Assembly (NCBI GenBank): GCA_051873875.1
Contig: JBJEFI010000002.1
Location: forward strand, 10,532 to 74,531
Origin: JBJEFI01 sp051873875
GTDB taxonomy: Bacteria; Bacillota; Bacilli; Bacillales; Bacillaceae_G
Direction of reading: 5' to 3'
Length of the DNA stretch: 64,000 bases
Shown here piece after piece: positions 1 through 9,166 of this stretch. The position numbers were made by a program, and so were the translations under genes. The notes beneath the pieces were generated by a model. The model had not been told where the DNA came from. It saw only the letters and a program-made list of their open reading frames with translations, and made no database searches. Position 1 is the first letter of the stretch; every line of letters starts with the position of its first letter.

Positions 1-2
1 GG

Positions 3-158
3 AGTGTGTCAAACGATTATTTTTTAACAATGTTTCCAGATGATTTTGCAATTGAAAAAAATTATTTCGAAAGTATAATGACAGCCTTAAAACAACGAAA
101 AGAAGACAAAGCATTAGAAGCATATAAGCAACTAACAGATATATATGAGGCTTTGTAA
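3..158 (+). CDS. C-terminal end of an unidentified gene, possibly a GntR-type regulator
   Basis: The reading frame is open from the window edge and ends at a TAA at 156-158, giving about 51 residues rich in acidic, basic and aromatic residues (ending in YEAL). It lies 28 bases upstream of accD on the same strand and reads like the helical C-terminus of a regulator. In related Bacillus genomes I recall a GntR-family regulator just before accD, which is the only reason for the suggested identity. The start and DNA-binding part lie outside the window. Confidence 0.45.
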   Translation, partial: SVSNDYFLTMFPDDFAIEKNYFESIMTALKQRKEDKALEAYKQLTDIYEAL

Positions 159-186
159 ATAAGGGATACCAAGGAGGAAGAAGGCA

Positions 187-1056
187 GTGTTAAATGTAAA
201 AGGGTTATTTGGTAAACCGAAAAAATATGCTCAAGTAACAACAGATACAAGAACGAAACGAGAAGTGCCAGATGGAGTTATGATTAAATGTCCTAAATGT
301 AAAAAAATCATATACTCGAAAGAACTTCAAAAAAATTTAAAAGTTTGTATTAATTGTGATTACCACCATCCTTTAAATGCGTTTGAACGATTAGAAAGCA
401 TTTTGGATGAAGGAACATTTGTAGAGTATGATAAAGAATTACAATCATCTAACCCGTTACAATTCCCTTCTTATATGGAAAAGTTAGAAGGAGATAAACA
501 AAAAACAAACATGAATGAAGCGATTGTCACTGGACAAGGAGAAATAGATGGTATGAAAACAGTAGTTGCTGTGATGGATTCTCGTTTTCGAATGGGAAGC
601 ATGGGAACAGTTGTTGGTGAAAAAATCATTCGCGCAATTAAAAAGGCAACTGAACTAGACGTACCATTTATTATTTTTACCGCTTCTGGGGGAGCAAGGA
701 TGCAAGAAGGTGTTTTAAGTTTAATGCAGATGGGGAAAACCAGTGTTGCATTAAAGCACCATAGTGATAATGGTGGACTAATTATTTCTGTTATGACTCA
801 TCCGACAACAGGTGGTGTTTCTGCTAGCTTTGCCTCTTTAGGTGATTATAATTTAGCAGAGCCAGGTGCATTAATTGGATTTGCGGGCAGACGAGTAATT
901 GAGCAAACAGTACGTGAAAAACTACCAGAAGACTTCCAAACATCTGAATTTTTATTAAAACATGGACAGCTAGATCATATCGTTCATCGAACAAAGATGA
1001 AGGAAACGTTAGCTACTATTTTAGATATCCATCAAGGTGGTGAAGATAGCAAATGA
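187..1056 (+). CDS. accD: Acetyl-CoA carboxylase carboxyltransferase subunit beta
   Basis: Beta subunit of the carboxyltransferase that moves the carboxyl group from biotin to acetyl-CoA, giving malonyl-CoA for fatty acid synthesis in the cytoplasm. The N-terminus carries the four-cysteine zinc ribbon (C35, C38, C54, C57), followed by the crotonase-like domain with the ASGGARMQEG segment typical of AccD. The 289-residue length is normal. The start is a GTG at 187, supported by an AAGGAGGAAG ribosome binding site just upstream. It overlaps accA by four bases (ATGA), implying translational coupling of the two subunits. Confidence 0.97.
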   Translation: MLNVKGLFGKPKKYAQVTTDTRTKREVPDGVMIKCPKCKKIIYSKELQKNLKVCINCDYHHPLNAFERLESILDEGTFVEYDKELQSSNPLQFPSYMEKLEGDKQKTNMNEAIVTGQGEIDGMKTVVAVMDSRFRMGSMGTVVGEKIIRAIKKATELDVPFIIFTASGGARMQEGVLSLMQMGKTSVALKHHSDNGGLIISVMTHPTTGGVSASFASLGDYNLAEPGALIGFAGRRVIEQTVREKLPEDFQTSEFLLKHGQLDHIVHRTKMKETLATILDIHQGGEDSK

Positions 1057-2033
1057 CAGAGTTAGAATTTGAAAAACCAATTATTCAGCTACGTCAACGC
1101 ATTGAAGAGCTTCGCCAATACACAAATGAAAGTGGTGTTGATTTTGAGAGGGAAATTGATGTGTTAGAGGTTCGATTAAAGGAATTAGAAGAAAAAGTCT
1201 ATAATAACATTGAACCGTGGGATCGAGTTCTTATCGCTCGTCATGCAAATCGTCCAACCACATTGCATTACATTGAACAATTGTTTACAGATTTCTTTGA
1301 ATGTCACGGTGATCGTTGTTTTGGAGATGATGAAGCCATTGTTGGTGGGATTGCAAAGTTTAATGGAAGAGCTGTTACAGTTATTGGTCATCAGCGAGGA
1401 AAAGATACAAAAGAAAATATTCGTCGTAATTTCGGAATGGCTCATCCAGAAGGATATCGAAAAGCATTGCGATTAATGAAACAAGCAGAAAAATTTAATC
1501 GACCAATCATTTGCTTTATTGATACAAAGGGTGCGTATCCAGGAAAAGCGGCAGAAGAACGTGGACAAAGTGAAGCGATTGCTAGAAATTTATTTGAAAT
1601 GGCAGGATTAACGGTACCTGTTATTAGTATCGTGATTGGAGAAGGTGGAAGTGGTGGTGCGCTTGCTTTAGGTGTTGGTAACAAATTATGTATGTTGGAA
1701 AATTCCACATACTCTGTTATTTCCCCTGAAGGTGCGGCAGCCATTCTTTGGAAGGATGCAAGTAAAGCGAAAGTAGCAGCGGAAACGATGAAGATTACTG
1801 CTCAAGATTTAAAAGAGCTTCGAATTATTGATGATATCATTCCAGAAGTACAAGGTGGCGCTCACCGTGACATTGTTCTTCAAGCCAAATTAATGGGAAC
1901 TTTTATTGAAAAAACATTACAAGAATTAAGTTCTTTATCAAAAGAAGAGCTAGTTCAGCAACGATATGATAAATTTATGGGAATTGGTCGCTTTGAGCAA
2001 GATTTAGAAGAGGTTTTTGTAAATAATCAGTAG
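1053..2033 (+). CDS. accA: Acetyl-CoA carboxylase carboxyltransferase subunit alpha
   Basis: Alpha subunit partner of AccD; together they form the alpha2beta2 carboxyltransferase. An N-terminal helical segment of about 50 residues precedes the crotonase-fold domain, with family motifs FGDDEA, GHQRGKDTKENI and GEGGSGGALALG visible. The 326-residue length is slightly over 320, as expected. The ATG overlaps the accD stop codon, so the pair is one operon. A hairpin terminator follows directly. Confidence 0.97.
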   Translation: MTELEFEKPIIQLRQRIEELRQYTNESGVDFEREIDVLEVRLKELEEKVYNNIEPWDRVLIARHANRPTTLHYIEQLFTDFFECHGDRCFGDDEAIVGGIAKFNGRAVTVIGHQRGKDTKENIRRNFGMAHPEGYRKALRLMKQAEKFNRPIICFIDTKGAYPGKAAEERGQSEAIARNLFEMAGLTVPVISIVIGEGGSGGALALGVGNKLCMLENSTYSVISPEGAAAILWKDASKAKVAAETMKITAQDLKELRIIDDIIPEVQGGAHRDIVLQAKLMGTFIEKTLQELSSLSKEELVQQRYDKFMGIGRFEQDLEEVFVNNQ

Positions 2034-2043
2034 TACTTATGAT

Positions 2044-2074
2044 AAAACTAGCATGAAGAAGCTAGTTTTATTTA
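2044..2074 (+). terminator. Terminator after accDA
   Basis: A 9-base-pair stem (AAAACTAGC with GCTAGTTTT, 2044-2052 and 2061-2069) with an 8-base loop is followed by a T-rich tail, 11 bases after the accA stop. Confidence 0.75.
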
Positions 2075-2285
2075 TTTCTTATATAGTCCCATATACAAAT
2101 GCTAGTTTTTTCATAAAAGAATTAGGTGTAATTTGGAATAGAAAAATAAATAATAAAAAATGAAGGATATTTATGATGATAATTTTATAAATTGTCACAG
2201 GTTGCCTATTGTGTTCATTATTTTATCATGATAATGTATTAAAATGGGTGAACTAAAAGTAACTTAACTTTTGAGGTGAGCAAGA

Positions 2286-3248
2286 ATGATTAAAAAAATA
2301 GGTGTTCTAACAAGTGGTGGAGATGCACCAGGTATGAACGCTGCGGTTCGTGCAGTTGTTCGTAAAGCAATTTATCATGGAATTGAGGTATACGGTGTAT
2401 ACAACGGATACCAAGGTTTAATTGAGAACAAGATTGAAAAGATGGATTTAGGTTCTGTGGGTGATATCATCCAACGTGGTGGTACTAAATTATTTACAGC
2501 ACGTTGCCCAGAATTTAGAGAAGTTGAAGGTCAATTAAAGGGTATAGAAAACTTAAAGAAACATGGCATCGAAGCATTAGTTGTTATCGGTGGCGATGGT
2601 TCTTATCAAGGTGCAAAAAAATTAACAGAGCATGGATATCCATGTATCGGTGTTCCGGGTACAATCGATAACGATATTCCTGGTACAGATTTCACAATTG
2701 GATTTGATACAGCATTAAACACTGTTATTGATGCAATTGACAAAATTCGTGATACAGCTACTTCTCATGAACGTACATACGTAATCGAAGTAATGGGACG
2801 TCACGCTGGTGATATCGCGTTATGGACTGGTTTAGCTGGTGGCGCTGAAACAATTTTAATTCCTGAAGTAGATTTCAATATGGATGATGTTATTACAAAG
2901 CTTAAAAAAGGCGTTGAACGTGGTAAGAAACATTCTATCATTGTAGTTGCTGAAGGTGTAGGAAGCGCTGTTGAAATCGGAAATAAAATCCAAGAAGAAA
3001 CAAACTTTGATACACGTGTAACTGTATTAGGTCATACACAACGTGGTGGTGCACCAACTGCATTCGACCGTGTATTAGCAAGTCGTTTAGGTGCATATGC
3101 TGTAGAATTATTAATGGAAGGTCAAGGTGGACGTTGTGTTGGTATCGAAAACAACAAACTTGTTAACCATGACATTTTAGAAGCATTAGCAAGAAAGCAC
3201 GAAATCGATAATAATATCTATAAATTAGCAAAAGAATTATCAATCTAA
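2286..3248 (+). CDS. pfkA: ATP-dependent 6-phosphofructokinase
   Basis: Phosphorylates fructose 6-phosphate to fructose 1,6-bisphosphate, the committed step of glycolysis. The 320-residue protein shows the ATP-binding GGDAPGMN and GGDGSYQGA motifs and the catalytic TIDNDIPGTD segment (catalytic Asp128), all diagnostic of the bacterial allosteric enzyme. The ATG at 2286 follows a GAGGTGAGC ribosome binding site. The 250 bases upstream probably hold its promoter, but I could not settle one. It is followed 93 bases later by pyk, so the two glycolytic enzymes probably form an operon as in other Bacilli. Confidence 0.97.
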   Translation: MIKKIGVLTSGGDAPGMNAAVRAVVRKAIYHGIEVYGVYNGYQGLIENKIEKMDLGSVGDIIQRGGTKLFTARCPEFREVEGQLKGIENLKKHGIEALVVIGGDGSYQGAKKLTEHGYPCIGVPGTIDNDIPGTDFTIGFDTALNTVIDAIDKIRDTATSHERTYVIEVMGRHAGDIALWTGLAGGAETILIPEVDFNMDDVITKLKKGVERGKKHSIIVVAEGVGSAVEIGNKIQEETNFDTRVTVLGHTQRGGAPTAFDRVLASRLGAYAVELLMEGQGGRCVGIENNKLVNHDILEALARKHEIDNNIYKLAKELSI

Positions 3249-3341
3249 TTTATTCTTTATAAAATAATAATTACAATGTCCTAATGATACGATAGTATGG
3301 AAGCATTGGGAACGTTTTCATTTAATTTTGGAGGTAAAGAA

Positions 3342-5099
3342 ATGCGTAAAACTAAAATCGTTTGTACGATCGGTCCAGCTAGTGAAAGTTTAGAAAAATT
3401 AAGTACTCTTCTTGAGACAGGAATGAACGTTTGTCGTTTAAACTTCTCTCATGGTAGCCATGAAGAGCATGCAGCACGTATTAAAACAATTCGTGAAGCT
3501 TGTAAACAAACAGGTAAAGTAGCAGCAATCCTTTTAGATACAAAAGGTCCAGAAATCCGTACACTTGACTTCGAAGGTGGTGCAGCTGAGTTAGTAACAG
3601 GTAACACAGTTGTTATTACACAAGAAGAAGTTATTGGTACTGCAGAGAAATTTGGTGTTACATACCAAGGTTTCGTAAATGATGTAGAAGTTGGTTCTCA
3701 CGTATTAATCGATGACGGTCTAATTGAATTAGAAGTAATCGAAAAACGTGAACAAGAAGTAGTATGTACAATTTTAAACAGCGGTACAGTTAAAAACAAA
3801 AAAGGTGTTAACTTACCAAACGTTCGTTTAAACTTACCTGGTATCACTGAAAAGGACCGTGCTGATATCATTTTCGGTATTGAACAAAACGTTGATTTCG
3901 TAGCAGCTTCTTTCGTTCGTCGTGCTTCTGACGTTTTAGAAATTCGTGAATTATTAGCAAAGCATGGTGCAGAACACATCCAAATCATTCCTAAAATTGA
4001 AAACCAAGAAGGTATCGATAACATCGATGCAATCTTAGAAGTGTCAGACGGTTTAATGATTGCTCGTGGTGACATGGGTGTAGAAATTCCTGCTGAAGAA
4101 GTACCAGTAGTACAAAAAATGTTAATCAAAAAATGTAATGCATTAGGGAAACCAGTTATCACTGCTACTCAAATGTTAGATTCTATGCAACGTAACCCAC
4201 GTCCAACTCGTGCAGAAGCATCTGACGTTGCAAATGCTATCTTAGATGGAACAGACGCTATTATGTTATCAGGTGAAACAGCTGCTGGTTCTTACCCAGT
4301 AGAATCTGTTGCAATGATGGATAAAATCGCTCGTCGTATGGAAGCTGGTCACCAATACAACGACATCTTCCGTAGCCGTGTGAAAAACGCTGGTGTATCT
4401 ATTACAGATGCAATCGGTCAATCAGTTGCACATACAGCTTTAAGCTTAGATGTAAAAGCAATCCTAGCTCCAACTAAGAGCGGTTATACTGCTAAAATGA
4501 TCTCTAAATACCGTCCAAAAGCTCCAATCGTTGCAGTTGCATTCGATGAGCAAGTAGTTCGTTCTTTAGCATTAGTATGGGGTGTAAATGCAATCTTAGC
4601 TAATGAGAAGTTTGCTACAACTGATGAAATGTTAAACAGCTCAGTACAAGCTGGTATGAACGCTGGTTTATTCACTCATGGTGATACAGTAGTAATTACT
4701 GCTGGTGTACCAGTTGGTGAAACAGGTACTACTAACATGATGAAAGTTCATACTGTAGGCGATGCAATTGCAAAAGGTCAAGGTATCGGTCGTAAAAGTG
4801 CAAAAGGTAAAGTAGTAATCGCTAAAACTGGTAACGAAGCGAACGCTAAAATGCACGAAGGTGACGTTTTAGTAGCTGTAGCTACTGATAAAGATATGAT
4901 GAAAGCAATTGAAAAAGCGTCTGCTTTAATCGTTGAAGAAGGCGGATTAACTAGCCATGCAGCAGTAGTAGGTGTAAGCCTAGGTATTCCTGTAATCGTT
5001 GGTGTAGAAAACGCTACTCGCGTCTTCGTTGAAGGTCAAGAAATCACTGTAGATGCAGCACGTGGATTTGTATTCAACGCGACTGTTGATGTATTATAA
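3342..5099 (+). CDS. pyk: Pyruvate kinase
   Basis: Transfers phosphate from phosphoenolpyruvate to ADP. The start chosen is the ATG at 3342 after GGAGGTAAAGA; the frame is open further upstream, but only this start has a ribosome binding site and it gives 585 residues, the length of the Bacillus enzyme. The N-terminus MRKTKIVCTIGPASE and the active-site segment IARGDMGVEIPAEE are diagnostic. The last roughly 110 residues, with an LTSHAAVVG core, form the PEP-utilising-type extra domain found in Bacillus pyruvate kinases. Codon use is strongly biased, consistent with high expression. Confidence 0.97.
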   Translation: MRKTKIVCTIGPASESLEKLSTLLETGMNVCRLNFSHGSHEEHAARIKTIREACKQTGKVAAILLDTKGPEIRTLDFEGGAAELVTGNTVVITQEEVIGTAEKFGVTYQGFVNDVEVGSHVLIDDGLIELEVIEKREQEVVCTILNSGTVKNKKGVNLPNVRLNLPGITEKDRADIIFGIEQNVDFVAASFVRRASDVLEIRELLAKHGAEHIQIIPKIENQEGIDNIDAILEVSDGLMIARGDMGVEIPAEEVPVVQKMLIKKCNALGKPVITATQMLDSMQRNPRPTRAEASDVANAILDGTDAIMLSGETAAGSYPVESVAMMDKIARRMEAGHQYNDIFRSRVKNAGVSITDAIGQSVAHTALSLDVKAILAPTKSGYTAKMISKYRPKAPIVAVAFDEQVVRSLALVWGVNAILANEKFATTDEMLNSSVQAGMNAGLFTHGDTVVITAGVPVGETGTTNMMKVHTVGDAIAKGQGIGRKSAKGKVVIAKTGNEANAKMHEGDVLVAVATDKDMMKAIEKASALIVEEGGLTSHAAVVGVSLGIPVIVGVENATRVFVEGQEITVDAARGFVFNATVDVL

Positions 5100-5107
5100 T
5101 CTTTGTT

Positions 5108-5137
5108 AAAAAGCTCCCTTTTGGGAGCTTTTTTTAA
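5108..5137 (+). terminator. Terminator after pfkA-pyk
   Basis: The stem AAAAAGCTCCC / GGGAGCTTTTT (5108-5118 and 5123-5133) closes a TTTT loop and is followed by further T residues. Confidence 0.92.
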
Positions 5138-5169
5138 TATTGAAATAATTATAATGTATCGTTTTCTTG

Positions 5170-5178
5170 TGGTATAAT
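5170..5178 (+). promoter_or_regulatory. Extended -10 promoter of fxsA
   Basis: TGG-TATAAT (5170-5178) is a perfect extended -10 element, 29 bases before the fxsA start. No good -35 is found at 17 bases, as is common for extended -10 promoters. Confidence 0.6.
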
Positions 5179-5207
5179 ACTGGAAATAAGAAATGAGGTG
5201 TTTTTGT

Positions 5208-5621
5208 ATGTTTAAATGGATTTTAGCTTTATTAATTGCCATTCCACTACTTGAGTTATACATTGTTGTCAAAGTTGGATTAACGATTGGTATATTTCCG
5301 ACCGTTGGATTATGTTTGTTAACAGCCATTATTGGTGGGAGTTTAGCGAAAAAACAAGGGTTGGCAGTGTTACTTCAATTAAGACAAGAAATAGAAAGTG
5401 GTTATAATCCAACAGAAACTTTACTTAACGGTGCGTGTATTCTAGTTGGGGGAATCATGTTACTATTTCCAGGATTCTTTTCAGATGTAATCGGCTTTAT
5501 ATTATTGCTTCCATTTACTCGTACACTAGTCAAAAACATTATCCGTCGTGAAATTGACAAGAAAATGGTGACTCGTACCGCTGTATATAGAGAGCGAAAA
5601 GATATCACAGATTATAAATAA
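5208..5621 (+). CDS. fxsA: FxsA family membrane protein
   Basis: Small membrane protein of the FxsA family; the E. coli member, when overproduced, relieves F-plasmid exclusion of phage T7, and the Bacillus role is not defined. From the ATG at 5208 (ribosome binding site AATGAGGTG) the protein has 137 residues, with hydrophobic segments near residues 3-20, 25-45 and 70-100 and the family pattern E-Y-V-GLTIGIFPTVG. An upstream in-frame ATG at 5193 lies within the ribosome binding region and is not used here. It stands alone between two terminators. Confidence 0.85.
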   Translation: MFKWILALLIAIPLLELYIVVKVGLTIGIFPTVGLCLLTAIIGGSLAKKQGLAVLLQLRQEIESGYNPTETLLNGACILVGGIMLLFPGFFSDVIGFILLLPFTRTLVKNIIRREIDKKMVTRTAVYRERKDITDYK

Positions 5622-5643
5622 GCTAGGTGAAATTCCTATAAAT

Positions 5644-5690
5644 AAAAGATGATACTAACTACTTGCAAAATAGTTGGCATCATCTTTTTT
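5644..5690 (+). terminator. Terminator after fxsA
   Basis: The stem AAAAGATGAT / ATCATCTTTT (5644-5653 and 5679-5688), with inner ACTA/TAGT pairing, ends in a T run. Confidence 0.75.
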
Positions 5691-5879
5691 ATGGTTCTGT
5701 TTATATATTTTCCAATCTCTGTTACAAAAGAACAAGTAGATTGGAAATAGTAAGAAATTCAATTATAAATATAGAAATAATCTATAATGCACTATAATTT
5801 TAAAATCGCAAAAAATGTAGAAGAGATATTGTATTTCTTCAAAATAGTTTCTTCTATATTTATAGTAGGGAAAGGTACA

Positions 5880-6995
5880 TTAATTTTTTTTATCGATAAT
5901 AAAGGACCATAGTTCTTTAAAAATAAGTGCCCGATGCAATGTGTTTAAAATGACGAGTACAATTGGACCAACGATAAGACCGATAAATCCAAATAGTTTA
6001 ACGCCAACGAAAATAGAAATGAGTGTTGGCAATGGATCTAATCCGATACTAGAAGAAAGTACTTTTGGCTCGATAAGTTGTCTTACAATAATACCAGTTA
6101 AAAATATAATCAGTAAGCCGATAGCTAAGGGAATATCACCTGTTAAATAAGAAAAAACAATCCATGGAACAAAAACAAGTCCAGTTCCGAAATAAGGAAT
6201 GATTTCTACAAATCCTGTAATAACGGCAATTGTAATAGCATATGGAATATTTAATGTTAATAAACCAATTAAAACAATGACAGTTGTAACAGAAATCAAG
6301 GTCATCTGTGCTCGGACAAAGCCAAATAAGGCACGTCGTAAATCGATAATAATATTGATCGCATAAAATTTAATTTTTTCAGGAAAGATTTTATGTGCGA
6401 CGCTCGTTAACTTATACCAATCTTTACTAATGAAAAAAGTAGCTAGTAAAGAGAAAATGAAGACAGTGATAATGGTAGGAAGTGAACTAAGGAAATTGGT
6501 AATTCCTAAAAAAATACTACTTAAAATCGTTTGGCCGATATTAATGATATTACTGCTAAAATCTTGAATGCTTTTGATGATGGTTTCTTTTTGTGACATT
6601 TCAAGTTTATCGAAGTTTTGATAGAGATGTTCATAGGAAGGAATAACTTTGTTTGTAAGATAATTTTGAATATCCATAATAAGGTTGTTAAAATTTTGTG
6701 GTAAAATAGTACCTAAATAACTAGTTCCGGCAATTATTTCTGAAATAAGAAGGGTAATGATGCCGAAAAACATACCGATTAAGACGATGATTGCAATGAT
6801 AACAGAGAGCGCCCGTGGCAACCGAATGGTATATGTTAAGAAATTAACGAAAGGATTGATGAAATAGGCGATAATAAATGCAATTAAAAAAGGATAGATA
6901 TAAGTAGAGAGATAGTAGACAATAAAAAGGCTAAGTATTATTACAAGGATAACAAAGGCAAAGCGAAAAAAGGAAAGAAAATGATTCCTATGCAC
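5880..6995 (-). CDS. ytvI: AI-2E family transporter, YtvI type
   Basis: Polytopic membrane protein of 371 residues with about eight hydrophobic segments and the AI-2E/PerM signature near the C-terminus (VEIIPYFGTG, then the GLDPLPTLISIFVGVKLFG stretch). In Bacillus this position is held by ytvI, whose family is annotated as sporulation integral membrane protein; transport substrate unknown. The start is a GTG at 6995 with GGAGG about six bases upstream; an ATG two bases further up is in another frame. It is transcribed against its neighbours. Confidence 0.85.
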   Translation of the reverse strand: MHRNHFLSFFRFAFVILVIILSLFIVYYLSTYIYPFLIAFIIAYFINPFVNFLTYTIRLPRALSVIIAIIVLIGMFFGIITLLISEIIAGTSYLGTILPQNFNNLIMDIQNYLTNKVIPSYEHLYQNFDKLEMSQKETIIKSIQDFSSNIINIGQTILSSIFLGITNFLSSLPTIITVFIFSLLATFFISKDWYKLTSVAHKIFPEKIKFYAINIIIDLRRALFGFVRAQMTLISVTTVIVLIGLLTLNIPYAITIAVITGFVEIIPYFGTGLVFVPWIVFSYLTGDIPLAIGLLIIFLTGIIVRQLIEPKVLSSSIGLDPLPTLISIFVGVKLFGFIGLIVGPIVLVILNTLHRALIFKELWSFIIDKKN

Positions 6996-7085
6996 ATTAA
7001 CTGCCTCCTATGTAATTTTTGAACGATTGTAACTTTTTTACTTATATTGTACATAACGAAATGAAGAAAAGAAAGAGTGAAGTAT

Positions 7086-7547
7086 ATGTTTGATTCATCA
7101 TTGTTATTTTTACTATGTTTGTTAGCAATTGGCTTTATTGCCAAAAATAGTTCGTTAACAATTGCTATTTTTATTTTACTTGGAATAAAGTTAATTGGAA
7201 TGGGCGATAAAGTATTTCCTTTTTTACAATCAAAGGGAATTAATTTAGGTGTTACGATTATTACAATCGCTGTATTAGTGCCAATTGCAACGGGTGAGAT
7301 TGGCATTAAAGAAATTGGTTCATCATTAAAATCAATTTATGCATGGATAGCAGTAGGGTCTGGGGTAGCAGTTGCTTTATTAGCAAAAGGTGGCGTACAG
7401 TTATTGGCAACTCAACCACAAATGACAGCAGCACTTGTTTTAGGTACAATTTTAGCAGTCGCTGTTTTTAAGGGAGTAGCAGTTGGACCGTTAATTGGTG
7501 CTGGAATTGCATATGTAGTAATGAATGTAATTGATCTTTTTAAGTAA
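7086..7547 (+). CDS. ytwI: DUF441 family membrane protein (YtwI-like)
   Basis: Hydrophobic protein of about 153 residues with four to five membrane segments and the conserved GINLGVTIITIAVLVPIATG and VAVGPLIGAGIAY motifs of the DUF441 (YeaL/YtwI) family. Function unknown. The frame could begin at a GTG at 7077, but the ATG at 7086 gives the usual family length; the ribosome binding site is weak either way. It is divergent from ytvI, with about 80 bases between them for both promoters. Confidence 0.85.
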   Translation: MFDSSLLFLLCLLAIGFIAKNSSLTIAIFILLGIKLIGMGDKVFPFLQSKGINLGVTIITIAVLVPIATGEIGIKEIGSSLKSIYAWIAVGSGVAVALLAKGGVQLLATQPQMTAALVLGTILAVAVFKGVAVGPLIGAGIAYVVMNVIDLFK

Positions 7548-7652
7548 TTCGAAAAATGGTCAGTCCATTTTTGTGAAGTGATATACTAATTAAAGAGAAA
7601 ATATTATATTATTTTTTTTATTAGTAAAATAAATAGCAGTGTTTAATTTTGG

Positions 7653-7684
7653 AAAGAAGTCAATGAAAATTGGCTTCTTTTTTG
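7653..7684 (+). terminator. Terminator after the DUF441 gene
   Basis: The stem AAAGAAGTCAA / TTGGCTTCTTT (7653-7663 and 7670-7680), with one G-T pair, is followed by a T run. It sits about 105 bases after the stop; nothing else was recognised between. Confidence 0.8.
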
Positions 7685-7801
7685 GTATAAAGGCAAATAG
7701 ATTAGGCAGTAGTTACTGTTGTTTAAATAATTATTAAGTTGTAAAGTATATTTGTAAAATAACATTTCTGATTTTTTAGACAAGATAGTAAGTTATTTTG
7801 T

Positions 7802-7830
7802 TTCACAAAGTTCAGAAAATTTATTATAAT
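7802..7830 (+). promoter_or_regulatory. Promoter of citZ
   Basis: TTCACA (7802-7807), a 17-base spacer and a perfect TATAAT (7825-7830) make a strong sigma-A promoter, leaving a leader of about 85 bases before citZ. In B. subtilis citZ is repressed by CcpC and CcpA; I saw no convincing operator for either. Confidence 0.7.
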
Positions 7831-7871
7831 TATCCTAGAATTCGTATATAAAGGGAGGACTGTCTCTTTTT

Positions 7872-7958
7872 ATGCGCGTTTGTAGATTGGGGAAATTTAC
7901 AAGTAGAAAAGGAGAGATTATGTTATGTCAGTTGTGCGTGGATTGGAAGGGATTGTAG
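7872..7958 (+). CDS. Possible 28-codon upstream ORF overlapping the citZ start
   Basis: An ATG at 7872, preceded by AAGGGAGGAC at 7851-7860, opens a 28-codon frame that stops at 7956-7958, overlapping the citZ start at 7925 in a different frame. The spacing from ribosome binding site to ATG is long (about 13 bases) and the peptide resembles nothing I know. It could be a leader peptide or chance. Confidence 0.2.
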   Translation: MRVCRLGKFTSRKGEIMLCQLCVDWKGL

Positions 7959-9040
7959 CAGCTCATTCATCGATTAGTTCAATTATTGACGATACATTAA
8001 CGTATGCAGGGATTGGGATTGATGAGTTAGCAGAATCTGCTTCATTTGAGGAAGTTATTTATCTATTATGGCATCGCCAGTTACCTACATATACAGAGCT
8101 AGAGCAATTAACAAAAGCATTAGCCGAGAATGCGAAAGTACCTGATGAAATCATTGTTTTTCTAAAAACACAAGATTTAAAGAAAGCGCATCCAATGACG
8201 ATTTTACGTACAGTTATTTCAATGCTTGGGATGTACGACGATCAAGCTGAAGTAATGACACCGGAGGCGAATTATCAAAAGGCAATTGAAATTCAAGCGA
8301 AAGTTTCAACAATTGTAACAGCTTATGCTCGTATTCGCAAAGGATTAGAACCAGTAGCACCAAATCCAGAATTAAGTTTTGCAGCTAATTTTCTATATAT
8401 GCTAAATGATCGTACTCCAAATGAAATTGAAGTAGAAGCGATTAATAAAGCGTTAGTATTACATGCAGATCATGAATTAAATGCGTCTACATTTACTGCT
8501 CGTGTTTGTGTTGCGACACTATCTGACATTTATTCTGGCGTAACGGCTGCAATTGGTGCTTTAAAAGGGCCATTACATGGTGGTGCAAATGAAAGTGTAA
8601 TGAAAATGTTAATTGAAATTGGTGAAGAAGAAAATGTAGAACCATACGTTTTAGACCTCTTCAATAATAAGAAAAAAATCATGGGCTTTGGACATCGTGT
8701 GTATCGCGGTGGAGATCCACGTGCAAAACATTTAAAAGAAATGTCAAGACAATTAAGTAAGTTAACTGGTAATGAAAAATGGTATAACATGTCTGTTCAA
8801 ATTGAAGACCTTGTTACTGGAACGAAAAAAATTCCACCAAACGTAGATTTTTATTCAGCAACTGTCTACCATTCATTAGGCATTGATCAAGACTTATTTA
8901 CACCCATTTTCGCTATAAGCCGTATGTCTGGATGGCTTGCACATATTTTAGAACAATATGCGGACAACCGCTTAATTCGTCCACGTGCTGAATATATTGG
9001 TCCAGATAAACATGCATATGTACCAATTGATTTACGATAA
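7925..9040 (+). CDS. citZ: Citrate synthase
   Basis: Condenses oxaloacetate and acetyl-CoA to citrate, entry to the TCA cycle. The 371-residue protein is of the short bacterial type I length and contains the three active-site segments: HGGANESVMKML, GFGHRVYRGGDPRAKHL and DFYSATVYHSLGI, with their catalytic His, His and Asp. The ATG at 7925 follows AAAGGAGAG; another ATG five bases upstream is out of frame. It lies 126 bases upstream of icd and is followed later by mdh, the conserved Bacillus TCA cluster. Confidence 0.96.
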   Translation: MSVVRGLEGIVAAHSSISSIIDDTLTYAGIGIDELAESASFEEVIYLLWHRQLPTYTELEQLTKALAENAKVPDEIIVFLKTQDLKKAHPMTILRTVISMLGMYDDQAEVMTPEANYQKAIEIQAKVSTIVTAYARIRKGLEPVAPNPELSFAANFLYMLNDRTPNEIEVEAINKALVLHADHELNASTFTARVCVATLSDIYSGVTAAIGALKGPLHGGANESVMKMLIEIGEEENVEPYVLDLFNNKKKIMGFGHRVYRGGDPRAKHLKEMSRQLSKLTGNEKWYNMSVQIEDLVTGTKKIPPNVDFYSATVYHSLGIDQDLFTPIFAISRMSGWLAHILEQYADNRLIRPRAEYIGPDKHAYVPIDLR

Positions 9041-9166
9041 TATGGATTTGTCTTTAAAATTTAGAATATTTATTATAAAATAAATAATGTGAAGAAAATG
9101 AATATAGGGAGAGAAAATCTCCCTAATTTATTGACTAAAAATCTTTACAAGCAGGGGGATTTGCAG

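Noticed and set aside
3297..3341. N-terminal extension of pyruvate kinase
   Set aside because: No ribosome binding site, and it would precede the conserved mature N-terminus.
3698..4162. 154-codon minus-strand ORF inside pyk
   Set aside because: Shadow of a strongly codon-biased gene; no ribosome binding site and low-complexity Ser/Ile-rich product.
7750..7800. AAAATAAC / GTTATTTT inverted repeat upstream of citZ as a CcpC operator
   Set aside because: Spacing of about 28 bases and position upstream of -35 do not match the known ATAA-N7-TTAT dyad; likely chance in AT-rich DNA.
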